Below are positions 38,332 through 49,689 of a stretch of 64,000 bases of DNA, in pieces. The position numbers and the translations under genes are program-made. Below the pieces are notes generated by a model, which was given only the letters and a program-made list of their open reading frames with translations, was not told where the DNA came from and did no database searches. Source of the stretch: Arenicola marina (lineage: Eukaryota; Annelida; Polychaeta; Arenicolidae); assembly GCA_964019135.1 (NCBI GenBank), contig OZ025248.1, positions 48,849,670 to 48,913,669 on the forward strand. Direction: 5' to 3'. The first letter of the stretch is position 1. Each line of letters opens with the position of its first letter.

Positions 38332-38956
38332 CGTTAAAGCAATATACTTACATGCGCCATCTTAGATGTTTTACATTTTAGAATCAAGACCAAAAGTATC
38401 TCAATAGTTATGATGCATATGTTGTATATCTCTTTGAGTCTGTAAAACAAACATCTCAACATGAAACTGCGCGGTCTACTTTTATCGCGCGCGGACGTGA
38501 TAGCGAGCCGCGGTCGACATCACACACAAAATACCGAACGGCAAACAGGCGCGAAGGGATAAAAAGCCGGCCACCAACTTCTGCTCCGGTGACCAAATTG
38601 CTTCTCTCCGGATAGCCCACAAGCTTTCGGGATTTAAATTCAAGACAGAACGTACTTATTTGACATGGAGAACAGGTTGGTAACACAAAAAATTACGGAA
38701 TATATTGCTTTAAAGTTTAACCGCGCCACCTGGCGAATAAGATAACCGTGTTTCCTTGTCGACTGTCGTCCTGTGTGACTTGCCTGCCGAGACAGTGAAT
38801 ATCATCATAACGCGCCCGCGTTGTTGCAACTGTTTCTGTTTCTCACGAGCTCCTCCTCGGTCACGACGTTCCGCAAAGTGATATAGACATTTGACTTTGC
38901 AATCAGGCAAAGCCTATGACAAATTCGTGTTGCTGAGGTACATAAAAACCCAATTA
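37821..38956. other. Spacer with G-run and AT microsatellite
   Basis: A run of 19 G lies at 37980-37998 and an (AT)14 microsatellite at 38304-38331. The CpG-rich stretch around 38480-38590 holds an unrecognised minus-strand ORF (38456-38686). No gene can be supported. Confidence 0.5.
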
Positions 38957-40972
38957 CCGTTATGTGATCCATAGGTGGTCTTAATGTGTACCCCTTCACG
39001 TTACCTTCCATCGCCGTTATGTGACGGGTGATCTCAATGTGTACCCTTTCACGTTACCTTCCATCGCCGTTATGTGACGGGTGATCTCAATGCGTACCCT
39101 TTCACGTTACCTTCCATCGCCGTTATGTGACGGGTGATCTTAATGTGTACCCCTTCACGTTACCTTCCATCGCCGTTATGTGACGGGTGATCTCAATGTG
39201 TACCCCTTCACGTTACATGCCATCGCCGTTATGTGACGGGTGGTCTCAATGTGTACCCCCTTCACGTTACATGCCATCGCCGTTATGTGACGGGTGGTCT
39301 CAATGTGTACCCCTTCACGTTACCTTCCATCGCCGTTATGTGACGGGTGATCTCAATGTGTACCCCTTCACGTTACCTTCCATCGCCGCGATGTGACGGG
39401 TGATCTCAATGTGTACCCCTTCACGTTACATGCCATCGCCGTTATGTGACGGGTGATCTCAATGTGTACCCCCTTCACGTTACATGCCATCGCCGTTATG
39501 TGACGGGTGATCTCAATGTGTACCCCCTCACGTTACCTTCCATCGCCGTTATGTGACGGGTGATCTCAATGTGTACCCCTTCACGTTACCTTCCATCGCC
39601 GTTATGTGACGGGTGATCTCAATGTGTACCCCCTCACGTTACCTTCCATCGCCGTTATGTGACGGGTGATCTCAATGTGTACCCCTTCACGTTACCTTCC
39701 ATCGCCACGATGTGACGGGTGATCTCAATGTGTACCCCCTCACGTTACCTTCCATCGCCGTTATGTGACGGGTGATCTCAATGTGTACCCCTTCACGTTA
39801 CCTTAAATCGCCGTTATGTGACGGGTGATCTCAATGTGTACCCCCTTCACGTTACCTTCCATCGCCGTTATGTGACGGGTGATCTCAATGTGTACCCCCT
39901 TCACGTTACATGCCATCGTCGTTATGTGACGGGTGATCTCAATGTGTACACCCTTCACGTTACATGCCATCGCCGTTATGTGGCGGGTGATCTCAATGTG
40001 TACCCCTTCACGTTACCTTCCATCGCCGCGATGTGACGGGTGATCTCAATGTGTACCCCCTCACGTTACCTTCCATCGCCGTTATGTGACGGGTGATCTC
40101 AATGTGTACCCCTTCACGTTACCTTCCATCGCCGTTATGTGACGGGTGATCTCAATATGTACCCCTTCACGTTACCTTCCATCGCCGTTATGTGACGGGT
40201 GATCTCAATGTGTACCCCTTCACGTTACCTTCCATCGCCGTTATGTGACGGGTGATCTCAATGTGTACCCCTTCACGTTACCTTCCATCGCCGTTATGTG
40301 ACGGGTGATCTCAATGTGTACCCCTTCACGTTACCTTCCATCGCCGTTATGTGACGGGTGATCTCAATGTGTACCCCTTTCACGTTACCTTCCATCGCCG
40401 TTATGTGACGGGTGATCTCAATGTGTACCCCTTCACGTTACCTTCCATCGCCGTTATGTGACGGGTGATCTCAATGTGTACCCCTTTACGTTACCTTCCA
40501 TCGCCGTTATGTGACGGGTGATCTCAATGTGTACCCCCTCACGTTACCTTCCATCGCCGCGATGTGACGGGTGATCTCAATGTGTACCCCCTTCACGTTA
40601 CCTTCCATCGCCGTTATGTGACGGGTGATCTCAATGTGTACCCCTTCACGTTACCTTCCATCGCCGTTATGTGACGGGTGATCTCAATGTGTACCCCTTC
40701 ACGTTACATGCCATCGCCGTTATGTGACGGGTGTTCTCAATGTGTACCCCCTTCACGTTACATGCCATCGCCGTTATGTGACGGGTGTTCTCAATGTGTA
40801 CCCCCTTCACGTTACATGCCATCGCCGTTATGTGACGGGTGATCTAAATATGTACCCCTTTCTCGTTAAAATGCCATCGCCGTTATGTGACGGGTGATCT
40901 AAATGTGTACCCCCTTCTCGTTAAAATGCCATCGCCGTTATGTGATGGGTGTTCTCAACGTGTACCCATTTC
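38957..40972. repeat. 53-bp minisatellite, about 38 copies
   Basis: The unit runs through CGCCGTTATGTGACGGGTGA, TCTCAATGTGTACCCC and TTCACGTTACCTTCCAT. It varies between 52 and 54 bp through the length of a C-run and the loss or gain of T. A TTCC/ATGC alternative in the last part and a CGCGATGTG variant recur at intervals, again suggesting block duplication. It is unrelated by eye to the 53-bp unit at 21-33 kb. The period is not a multiple of three and no long frame is open. The last copies diverge just before the next array starts. Confidence 0.94.
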
Positions 40973-40974
40973 AA

Positions 40975-42615
40975 GTTCTAAGTCTGAGTGAGCCGCGTCC
41001 ATGGCCGAGTTGGTAGAGGGTTGGAGATCTCAGTGTGAATGAGCCGCGTCCATGGCCGAGTTGATAAAGGTTTGGACGTCTAAGTGTGAGGGAGCAGCGT
41101 CCATGGCCAAGTTGGTAGAGGATTGGAGGTCTAAGTGTGAGTGAGCCGCGTCCATGGCCAAGTTGGTAGAGGGTTGGAGATCTCAGTGTGAGTGAGCCGC
41201 GTCCATGGCCGAGTTGATAAAGGGTTGGACGTCTAAGTGTAAGGGAGCAGCGTCCATGGCCGAGTTGGTAGAGAGTTGGAGCTCTAAGTGTGAGTGAGCC
41301 GCGTCCATGGCCGAGTTGGTAGAGGGTTTGAGGTCTAAGTGTGAGTAAGCCGCGTCCATGGCCAAGTTGGTAGAGGGTTGAAGATCTCAGTGTGAGTTAG
41401 CCGCGTCCATGGCCGAGTTGGTAGAGGGTTGGAGGTCTAAGTGTGAGGGAGCAGCGTCCATGGCCAAGTTGGTAGAGGGTTGGAGGTCAAAGTGTGAGTG
41501 AGCCGCGTCCATGGCCAAGTTGGTAGAGGGTTGGAGATCTCAGTGTGAGTTAGCCGCGTCCATGGCCGAGTTGATAAAGGGTTGGACGTCTAAGTGTGAG
41601 GGAGCAGCGTTCATGGCCAAGTTGGTAGAGGGTTGGAGGTCCCAGTGTGAGTGACCCGCGTCCATGGCCAAGTTGGTAGAGGGTTGGAGATCTCAGTGTG
41701 AGTTAGCCGCGTCCATGGCCGAGTTGATAAAGGGTTGGACGTCTAAGTGTGAGGGAGCAGCGTCCATGGCCAAGCTGGTAGAGGGTTGGAGATCTAAGTG
41801 TGAGTGAGCCGCGTCCATGGCCGAGTTGGTAGAGGGTTGGAGGTCTAAGTGTGAGTGAGCCGCGTCCATGGCCAAGTTGGTAGAGGGTTGGAGATCTCAG
41901 TGTAAGTTAGCCGCGTCCATGGCCGAGTTGATAAAGGGTTGGACGTCTAAGTGTGAGGGAGCAGCGTCCATGGCTAAGTTAGTAGAGGGTTGGAGGTCTA
42001 AGTGTGAGTGAGCCGCGTCCATGGCCGAGTTGGTAGAGGGTTGGAGGTCTAAATGTGAGTGAGCCGCGTCCATGGCCAAGTTGATAAAGGGTTGGACGTC
42101 TAAGTGTGAGGGAGCAGCGTCCATGGCCGAGTTGATAAAGGGTTGGACGTCTAAGTGTGAGGGAGCAGCGTCCATGGCCGAGTTGATAAAGGGTTGGACG
42201 TCTAAGTGTGAGGGAGCAGCGTCCATGGCCAAGTTGGTAGAGGGTTGGAGGTCTAAGTGTGAGTGAGCCGTGTCCGTGGCCAAGTTGGTGGAGGGTTGGA
42301 TGTCTAAGTGTGAGGGAGCAGCGTCCATGGCAAAGTTGATAGAGGGTTGGAGGTCTAAGTGTGAGAGGCGCGTCCATGGCCAACTTGGTAGAGGGTTGGT
42401 GGTCTAAGTGTGAGTGAGCCGCATCCATGGCCAAGTTGGTAGAGGGTTGGAGGTCTCAGTGTGAGTGAGTCGCGTCCATGGCCGTGTTGATGGCCAAGTT
42501 GGTAGAGGGTTGGAAGTCTAAGTGTGAGTGAGCCGCGTCCATGGCCAAGTTGGTAGAGGGTTTGATGTCTAAGTGTGAGGGAGCCGTGTCCATGGCCAAG
42601 TTGATGGAAGGTTGA
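40975..42615. repeat. 51-bp minisatellite with a tRNA-like A box, about 32 copies
   Basis: The unit contains CCGCGTCCATGGCC, then (A/G)AGTTGGTAGAGGGTTGGAG, then TCTAAGTGTGAGTGAG. TGGCCRAGTTGG fits the RNA polymerase III A-box consensus TRGCNNAGYNGG exactly, and the following TAGAGGGTTGGA resembles the D-arm to anticodon-stem part of a tRNA. Two unit types alternate (GGTAGAGGGTTGGAGGTC and GATAAAGGGTTGGACGTC). The period is divisible by three, which opens minus-strand frames of up to 151 codons that I do not consider genes. The array touches the preceding 53-bp array with essentially no spacer. Confidence 0.93.
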
Positions 42616-42619
42616 TTCG

Positions 42620-42869
42620 TTGCATATTGAGGACACTTTAACCACTTTTGGTCGTATCGCTTCAATGGGAGAGGGAAGGGAGAGTGGAGCCATGTCCCCG
42701 GGGTAACCTCCTACTCCTGGCGAAGAAGGACATGGGATCGTTTTCCTGCGACCAAACAGACATGGCCAAAGCTGGGTTCAAACCATTGATCCACGTGCCG
42801 TTAGGCTCTCAGGTAACCAGATCACTCAATGCGGGCGCTTTAACCCACTGGGCTACCGGGCCGGCCCCC
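42620..42869 (-). mobile_element. tRNA-derived SINE
   Basis: On the minus strand the element opens with GGGGCCGGCCCGG. It then shows a perfect A box, TAGCCCAGTGGG (complement at 42844-42855), and a B box, GGTTTGAACCC (complement at 42774-42784), about 60 bp further on. This is the usual head of a tRNA-derived SINE. The tail runs on towards 42620 with no tRNA acceptor end, so it is not a tRNA gene. The 3' boundary is uncertain because it meets the end of the 51-bp array. Confidence 0.75.
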
Positions 42870-43533
42870 ATACGAGCAGACAGAAGAAATCGTGCTACTT
42901 CTTGCTATCGGGTGCATGTAGCAATAGTTTTTCACACTAATTACCACCCCAGAGAAAAATAATCGGTCTCGAGCCACCCTCACAACACGCCCTACCCTGA
43001 CTGACACCCGAGATGTGCTGTTAACCTGGCGGGGTAATAGGAGGGAAAGAATGTGAAAGAGGTGGGAGGGGGGGGGGGGGGAGGGGGGAGTGGTGGGTGA
43101 TGTGTTGGAGGGAGAGGGCGGGGGATGGAAGGGGCGGGACATTGGGTCCATTTCGAGGGCTGACGATGAGGGGAGATGTCCGTCAAGGTCTTGACCTCGT
43201 GACCTTAGCGGCGTTGACAGCCCTCGAGACGCGGGGGACGTTTCTGCCTGAGGGCGACCCCTCCGCTCCTCTCCCCATCTGGACGGGGATGGCACGCGAC
43301 ATGCAAGCCCAGCCCTGGCTTCCTCCCCCCCCACCCCACCCCACCCACCTCCGACGTCAGCCATTACCCTCTGTTAACGTATCGTAGGCCTACATAGACT
43401 TACCATGAAGGCCATTTGTACATAGATGTTACATCGAAGCAATATTTTACGTAATTTTTATATTATCAATCTCTCATGACAGGGTATTAATTGCAACATT
43501 GACGAATAGTTGACACTCGATCCCCTGCTCTGT
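42870..43533. other. GC-skewed spacer with G-runs
   Basis: G-runs at 43066-43090 and C-runs at 43326-43347 make this stretch low in complexity. The open minus-strand frame here (42840-43364, 174 codons) is composed mainly of Pro, Ser and Gly and overlaps the SINE head, so I do not call it a gene. Confidence 0.5.
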
Positions 43534-45255
43534 AGCAGCAATGATATATCGCACGATGTTCATGTGTGTCTGTGTGGCAGCAATGATATATCGCACGATG
43601 TTAATGTGTGTCTGTGTGGCAACAATGATATATCGCACGATGTTAATGTGTGTCTGTGTGGCAGCAATGATATATCACAGGATATTAATATGTGTCTGTG
43701 TGGCAGCAATGATATATCGCACGATGTTCATGTGTGTCTGTGTGGCAGCAATGATATATCGCACGATGTTAATGTGTGTCTGTGTGGCAGCAATGATATA
43801 TCGCACGATGTTAATGTGTTTCTGTGTGGCAGCAATGATATATCGCACGATGTTAATGTGTGTCTGTGTGGCAGCAATGATATATCGCACGATGTTAATG
43901 TGTGTCTGTGTGGCAGCAATGATATATCGCACGATGTTAATGTGTTTCTGTGTGGCAGCAATGATATATCGCACGATGTTAATGTGTTTCTGTGTGGCAG
44001 CAATGATATATCGCACGATGTTAATGTGTGTCTGTGTGGCAGCAATGATATATCGCACGATGTTAATGTGTGTCTGTGTGGCAGCAATGATATATCGCAC
44101 GATGTTCATGTGTGTCTGTGTGGCAGCAATGATATATCGCACGATGTTCATGTGTGTCTGTGTGGCAGCAATGATATATCGCACGATGTTCATGTGTGTC
44201 TGTGTGGCAGCAATGATATATCGCACGATATTAATGTGTGTCTCTGTGGCAGCAATGATATATCGCACGATGTTCATGTGTGTCTGTGTGGCAGCAATGA
44301 TATATCGCACGATGTTAATGTGTGTCTGTGTGGCAGCAATGATATATCGCACGATGTTCATGTGTGTCTGTGTGGCAGCAATGATATATCGCACGATGTT
44401 AATGTGTGTCTGTGTGGCAACAATGATATATCGCACGATGTTAATGTGTGTCTGTGTGGCAGCAATGATATATCACAGGATATTAATATGTGTCTGTGTG
44501 GCAGCAATGATATATCGCACGATGTTCATGTGTGTCTGTGTGGCAGCAATGATATATCGCACGATGTTAATGTGTGTCTGTGTGGCAGCAATGATATATC
44601 GCACGATGTTAATGTGTTTCTGTGTGGCAGCAATGATATATCGCACGATGTTAATGTGTGTCTGTGTGGCAGCAATGATATATCGCACGATGTTAATGTG
44701 TGTCTGTGTGGCAGCAATGATATATCGCACGATGTTAATGTGTTTCTGTGTGGCAGCAATGATATATCGCACGATGTTAATGTGTTTCTGTGTGGCAGCA
44801 ATGATATATCGCACGATGTTAATGTGTGTCTGTGTGGCAGCAATGATATATCGCACGATGTTAATGTGTGTCTGTGTGGCAGCAATGATATATCGCACGA
44901 TGTTCATGTGTGTCTGTGTGGCAGCAATGATATATCGCACGATGTTCATGTGTTTCTGTGTGGCAGCAATGATATATCGCACGATGTTAATGTGTGTCTG
45001 TGTGGCAGCAATGATATATCGCACGATGTTAATGTGTGTCTGTGTGGCAGCAATGATATATCGCACGATGTTCATGTGTGTCTGTGTGGCAGCAATGATA
45101 TATCGCACGATGTTCATGTGTGTCTGTGTGGCAGCAATGATATATCGCACGATGTTCATGTGTGTCTGTGTGGCAGCAATGATATATCGCACGATATTAA
45201 TGTGTGTCTCTGTGGCAGCAATGATATATCGCACGATGTTCATGTGTGTGCGCTC
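43534..45255. repeat. 42-bp minisatellite, about 41 copies, with a 798-bp internal duplication
   Basis: The unit carries GGCAGCAATGATATATCGCA followed by CGATGTTAATGTGTGTCTGTG. The period is 42 bp, i.e. 14 codons, leaving several frames open on both strands (592, 575, 297 and 253 codons). A rare variant ATATCACAGGATATTAATATG occurs at 43672 and again at 44470, exactly 798 bp or 19 units apart, and neighbouring variants recur in the same order. The left half has therefore been copied. Unit differences in the Cys-rich plus frame change residues (Asn/His, Cys/Phe) and show no sign of coding constraint. Confidence 0.95.
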
Positions 45256-45589
45256 ACAGTATCTGTAATTACTGTAGCATCCTGCTAATCCCCTCCGACC
45301 AAGCGGCTTCATAATTAGGCCCAACTTCCTTCGCCGGCATGGTCTAATAGTTGCTTGCCTCCACAATATGGAGAATTATCTGTAATAATTCTATTTATTG
45401 AAGAGTAACGGCAACTTAGCTGGTGATAATTAATTATCCCGGACAGCACTGGCGGGCTGGCGCGGGTACAAGCGCACTCCGATAACAACAGTCTCCCGGG
45501 CTCCTGATTGGCTAAGACTTGACGCACTCACAGTCAGTCAAGCGACGACCATCCATTTCATCAGCCAGATATATCCGTGTTCACTTCAG

Positions 45590-46830
45590 GCTTAGTATTT
45601 TTTCCCCAGAGTCCCTTGTTGATTTCAGGCTCAGCAATTTATCAGCCAGAGTCCCTTGCTGACTTCAGGCTTAGTTTCTTACCAAACAGAGTCCCTTGTG
45701 GACTTAGGGCTCAATATGTGATCAGCCAGAGTCCCTTGTTGACTTCTGGCTCAGTATGTTATCAGCCAGAGTCCCTTGCTGACTTCAGGCTAAGTAAAGT
45801 ATCAGCCAGAGTCCCTTGCTGACTTCAGGCTCAGTATGTTACCAGCCAGAGTCCCTTGCTGACTTCAGGCTAAGTAAGTTATCAGCCAGAGTCCCTTGTT
45901 GACTTCAGGCTCATTATGTTATCAGCCAGAGTCCCTTGCTGACTTCAGGCTCAGTATGTTACCAGCCAGAGTCCCTTGCTGACTTCAGGCTAAGTAAGTT
46001 ATCAGCCAGAGTCCCTTGTTGACTTCAGGCTCATTATGTTATCAGCCAGAGTCCCTTGCTGACTTCAGGCTCAGTATGTTACCAGCCAGAGTCCTTTGCT
46101 GACTTCAGGCTCAGTATGTTTCAGCCAGAGTCCCTAGGCTGACTTCAGGCTAAGTAAGTTATCAGCCAGAGTCCCTTACTGACTTCCGGCTCAGTATGTT
46201 ATCAGTCAGAGTGCCGTGTTGACTTCAGGCTCAGTATGTTATCAGCCAGAGTGCCTTGTTGACTTCAGGCTCAGTATGTTATCAGCCAGAGTCCCTTGTT
46301 GATTTCAGGCTCAGTATGTTATCAGCCAGAGTCCCTCGTTGACTTCAGGCTCAATAGGTCATCAGCCAGAGTCCTTTGTTGACTACAGACTCCGTGTTTC
46401 ATCGGCCAGTCCAGTCCAGTCCGGGTTGACTTCAGGCTAATTATGTTATCATCCACAGTCCCATGTTGACGTCAGGCTCATTATGTTATCATCGACAGTC
46501 TTGTGTTAACTTCAGGCTAAGTATTTTATCAGCCCGAGTCCATTGTTGACTACAGACTCCGTGTTTCATCGGCCAGTCCAGTCCAGTCCGGATTGACTTC
46601 AGGCTAAGTATGTTATCATCCACAGTCTCGGGTTGACTTCAGGCTAAGTATGTTATCATCCACAGTCTCGGGTTGACTTCAGGCTCACTATGTTATCATC
46701 CACAGTCTCGGGTTGACTTCAGGCTAAGTATGTTATCATCCACAGTCCGTGTTCACTTCAGGCTAAATATTTGTCCAACCTGAGTGCAGTGTCGTCTTCA
46801 GGCTCGGTGTTTCATCAGCTAGAGCCATGA
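45590..46830. repeat. 40-bp minisatellite, about 30 copies, diverged
   Basis: The unit is TATCAGCCAGAGTCCCTTGC followed by TGACTTCAGGCTCAGTATGT. Copies in the left two thirds are well conserved, and those after 46380 are more diverged and of variable length. A block containing CATCGGCCAGTCCAGTCCAG occurs twice, about 167 bp apart. No long frame is open. Confidence 0.93.
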
Positions 46831-46979
46831 ATGTCAGCCTACAAGCTTCTTTTGGTACTTTCCTTAGGCGACCACTAATACAAATTCTTTACAGTTTTGA
46901 CGCCCGACCTGCTGCACTGCGCCCACATCGGTTGCCTAGGAAACTCTATTTACCGCGCACCTTTTTCAGCGCTCACAGC

Positions 46980-48830
46980 TACCTCTTTACCTCTTTTCCT
47001 TGCCGAAATGCACTACGTTTGATTATTACAATTTGCATGCGCAGTATGGCATACTATTAGCCGGTCTCCATTCTCGACATACACGTGCACTCGTTGCATG
47101 CCTCTACTGGGCAACATACTGCTTCAGGTCTCTCATTACAGGGAATCGCTCCACAGCAAAAGTCCGCCTCCTCTTTGAGGAAGAGGAAGTCGGCCGATAA
47201 CGACCATGACCAACAGAACGCTCGACTCCGCCCAACTAGCTCAGGGGACAGCAAGACAGCTCACGAGACGTCATGGCTAAGGCAGTAGCCCTTGCTGGCT
47301 CAGATGTCGGCTTGCATGCACCAGTTGCCAAAGGTCGTCAATGACGCAGCCGCTTCGAATTCAAGCACCCATGACGTTAGTCCCATATGAGACAGTTGTT
47401 GCTCCACACAGCAGTCCCATGTCCGCATGTAGAAAATGAGGGTGTAAGATTTGTTTTTGTGGGCGACTAAGTGTTGTTAACCGCACGATCCATCAGACCC
47501 TTGTCATTTTGTACTCTGATACCTAAACTTCATATTTACCACAAAACCCACATGCATATGAACTGACAAAGTATCGCATTACTATCAAGTCGGTTAAAAT
47601 GAGACTTTCTTGTTGTTTATCGCGCCATTTCGTATTTGCTCATTCTTAACCAGCGACTTTCGCCAGGTGGCGTTTCGCTTATTGCGTGTCAATTGGCTGG
47701 GTGTATAAAGCGCCACCAAGCGAATGGTGTGGTTTTAACGACATGCACGCATGTGCAGTTTCTCCACTGGGTGGCCAAGGTGGCGGACAGAACTGAGTTG
47801 TCTGCTGCTTCGAAAAATCAACAGAGGATATCGTCGTAATCACGGAGACTTCAACCAAAATAACAAGATAAGTTGTAAGATACATACTTCTAGAAACTAT
47901 TGCCATACCCCAAAAAGTTCTCGCCATCAGCACCGCTTCTCGCCACGCGTGTTTGTAAAATGCCGTACAGGATTTGATAGACTGGACATGTGGCGGTGTT
48001 TCCCAACAACGCCACATGGGGCTACCATGACGTATCCCAGTTGGCCAAGGACTCACCATCAGCCGTTCCCTCATTCTACTCCGGACCAGACAGCACCCCC
48101 CATCGGATATAGCCTCCCTCAAAAAAAAAATGGGGGAAAAAAAAAAAAAAAAAAAATCTGGAGTCTCAAGCACATTGCAGTCTGGGAGCTGTAACAACGG
48201 AACACGCTCCGCGACTTCACCCTATCCTCCCAGATTGATTCATAGGCCCCAGCCTTACGGCCAAGCCATACAAAGCATCGCCCACTACCACAGCTACCTG
48301 GGGTCGTGCGTGAGCTACCTTCATGGCAGCGTATGCCCAAAGGTACCCACACAAACTTAATGACATACCCATGGACGCCACAGCGAGACAGCACGACCAT
48401 GACGGAACAAGCGATGCATTGGGCATTGTATGACAGTTCAGTTCAGAGCGGCGGGGAATTATACGCCGCGCTCTTGGCCCACCACACTTGTACCAGGACG
48501 CTGGGACGACCTAAAGACTTCAACCCTTCCCCGCCCAGCGGGACCAAACGCCGCATCCCGCAATTTTTGCGTCGCTTTTCACAACCGCAACAAACAGTTC
48601 AACAACCCCAGTTGCTCCTTGAAACACGTTTGCTTCAAATGCAGCAAGGCCCACCCGGTTCACTACTGCACACACTCGCACCCCGCAGACCTTCCAACGC
48701 CGGTGGTCATCGGCAGGTTACCTTTCTACTTACTACGATACTCCCGAGATATAGTTGACCTACTCAGAGTAGGCTTTCACCCAGGACTTCAAGGTCACAC
48801 CGACGCCCCTGCGCCATTACAATAGGCAGC
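46980..48830 (+). pseudogene. DIRS-type retrotransposon gag-like region, decayed
   Basis: The clearest part is 48430-48825. It contains a Cys/His knuckle of the kind in DIRS-family ORF1, with SCSLKHVCFKC, a following H, and VHYC. TPVVIGRLPFYLLRYS and VDLLRVGFHPGL then follow, matching the junction where DIRS polyproteins lead into reverse transcriptase. Just upstream, HWALYD and QFRAAG lie in different frames, so a frameshift splits the expected W..YD..FR motif. A basic stretch (SASSLRKRKSADND, about 47160-47200) may belong to the ORF1 N-terminus. A long A-tract near 48120-48157 interrupts the region. No reverse transcriptase, RNase H or tyrosine recombinase follows, so the copy is internally deleted and inactive. 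Assignment to DIRS rather than Ngaro is not certain. Confidence 0.65.
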
Positions 48831-49009
48831 CACGCCGCACGTCGGTATCCATCCACCGCTGCCGCAGAGATTCAAGCTGGAGGTGCGAGGTCAGGACTTC
48901 TGCTCTCTCCTTTGGGTGCAGCCCCGGGCCTTCTGCCCGGGGGGGGGGGGCCTTCTGCCCGGGGCTTATGGCCCCTTCCATCCTGTAAGAGCACCCGCCG
49001 GAGCTGGGG

Positions 49010-49370
49010 GGTATAGGTCCGTGCAGTGGCTACTGCGGAGCGGGAGCCGCGGGGGTGCTAGCATTGGGTTACCAACGCGGCTCCCGTTAGGTACATACCG
49101 CACATTTAGGTTTTCAGTCTCCTTTTGGACGGGAATCGCCGGGGTGCTAGCATCTGCTTACCAACGCTGCTCCCGCCATGTACATATCGCACATTTAGGT
49201 GTTTAGTTTCCTTTCGGACGGGAGCCGCGAGGGTGATAGCCTTGGCTTGCCGACGTGGCTCCCGTCAGGTACATAACGCACATTTAGATTGTAGTCTCCT
49301 TTCGGAAAAAGAACGCGGGTCACAGCGGCGTTAGCCTTGGCTAGCCGATGGGGCTCCCGCAGTGTATATA
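49010..49370. repeat. 89-bp tandem repeat of hairpin-forming units, about 4 copies
   Basis: GTACATA-CGCACATTTAG recurs at 49091, 49180 and 49269, giving an 89-bp period; a fourth diverged unit ends near 49360. Units one and three contain inverted arms (CGGGAGCCGCG with CGCGGCTCCCG; GACGGGAGCC with GGCTCCCGTC) around a loop of roughly 25-35 nt. The repeats lie between the gag-like remnant and a poly(A)-signal-rich end, and may be the 3' untranslated part of that element. Confidence 0.75.
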
Positions 49371-49522
49371 GTGTATAAATTATAAACGGGTCCCGTGTAT
49401 ATATTATGTAAATAAATGTTAAACGGACCCAGTGGATATAGTGTATACATCGTAACTTAGAACTTTAGTTTGTACGCATTTATTCAGTGTGTTATCATGC
49501 CCATAGGGCTTAGCACGATTGT

Positions 49523-49575
49523 GAATCGGGCGCGTCGGGGAACATGTTTGCTACCCGACGCGAACGATACGATTC
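49523..49575. other. Strong imperfect hairpin
   Basis: Inner arms CGCGTCGGG (49531-49539) and CCCGACGCG (49554-49562) pair perfectly around a 14-nt loop. Outer arms GAATCG (49523-49528) and CGATTC (49570-49575) extend the stem across an internal loop. AATAAATAAA follows near 49616, so the hairpin sits just before a likely 3' end on the plus strand. Confidence 0.6.
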
Positions 49576-49689
49576 AAAGCAATGTACAAATGCGTTAATT
49601 ATATTAGTCTTCTTTAATAAATAAAATTTTACCCAAATAACCGAGTTGCCGTTATTCATGAAACAAAGACTAATGGTTATCGCTACCCG

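Noticed and set aside
42840..43364. 174-codon minus-strand ORF
   Set aside because: It overlaps the SINE head and G/C runs; its translation is low-complexity Pro/Ser/Gly sequence with no recognisable domain.
43510..45288. Cys-rich 592- and 575-codon frames on the 42-bp array
   Set aside because: Same reason: a 14-codon period, four frames open at once, and replacement changes among units.
47679..48197. 172-codon minus-strand ORF
   Set aside because: Antisense shadow across the DIRS-like remnant and its A-tract (read as a Phe run); no domain.
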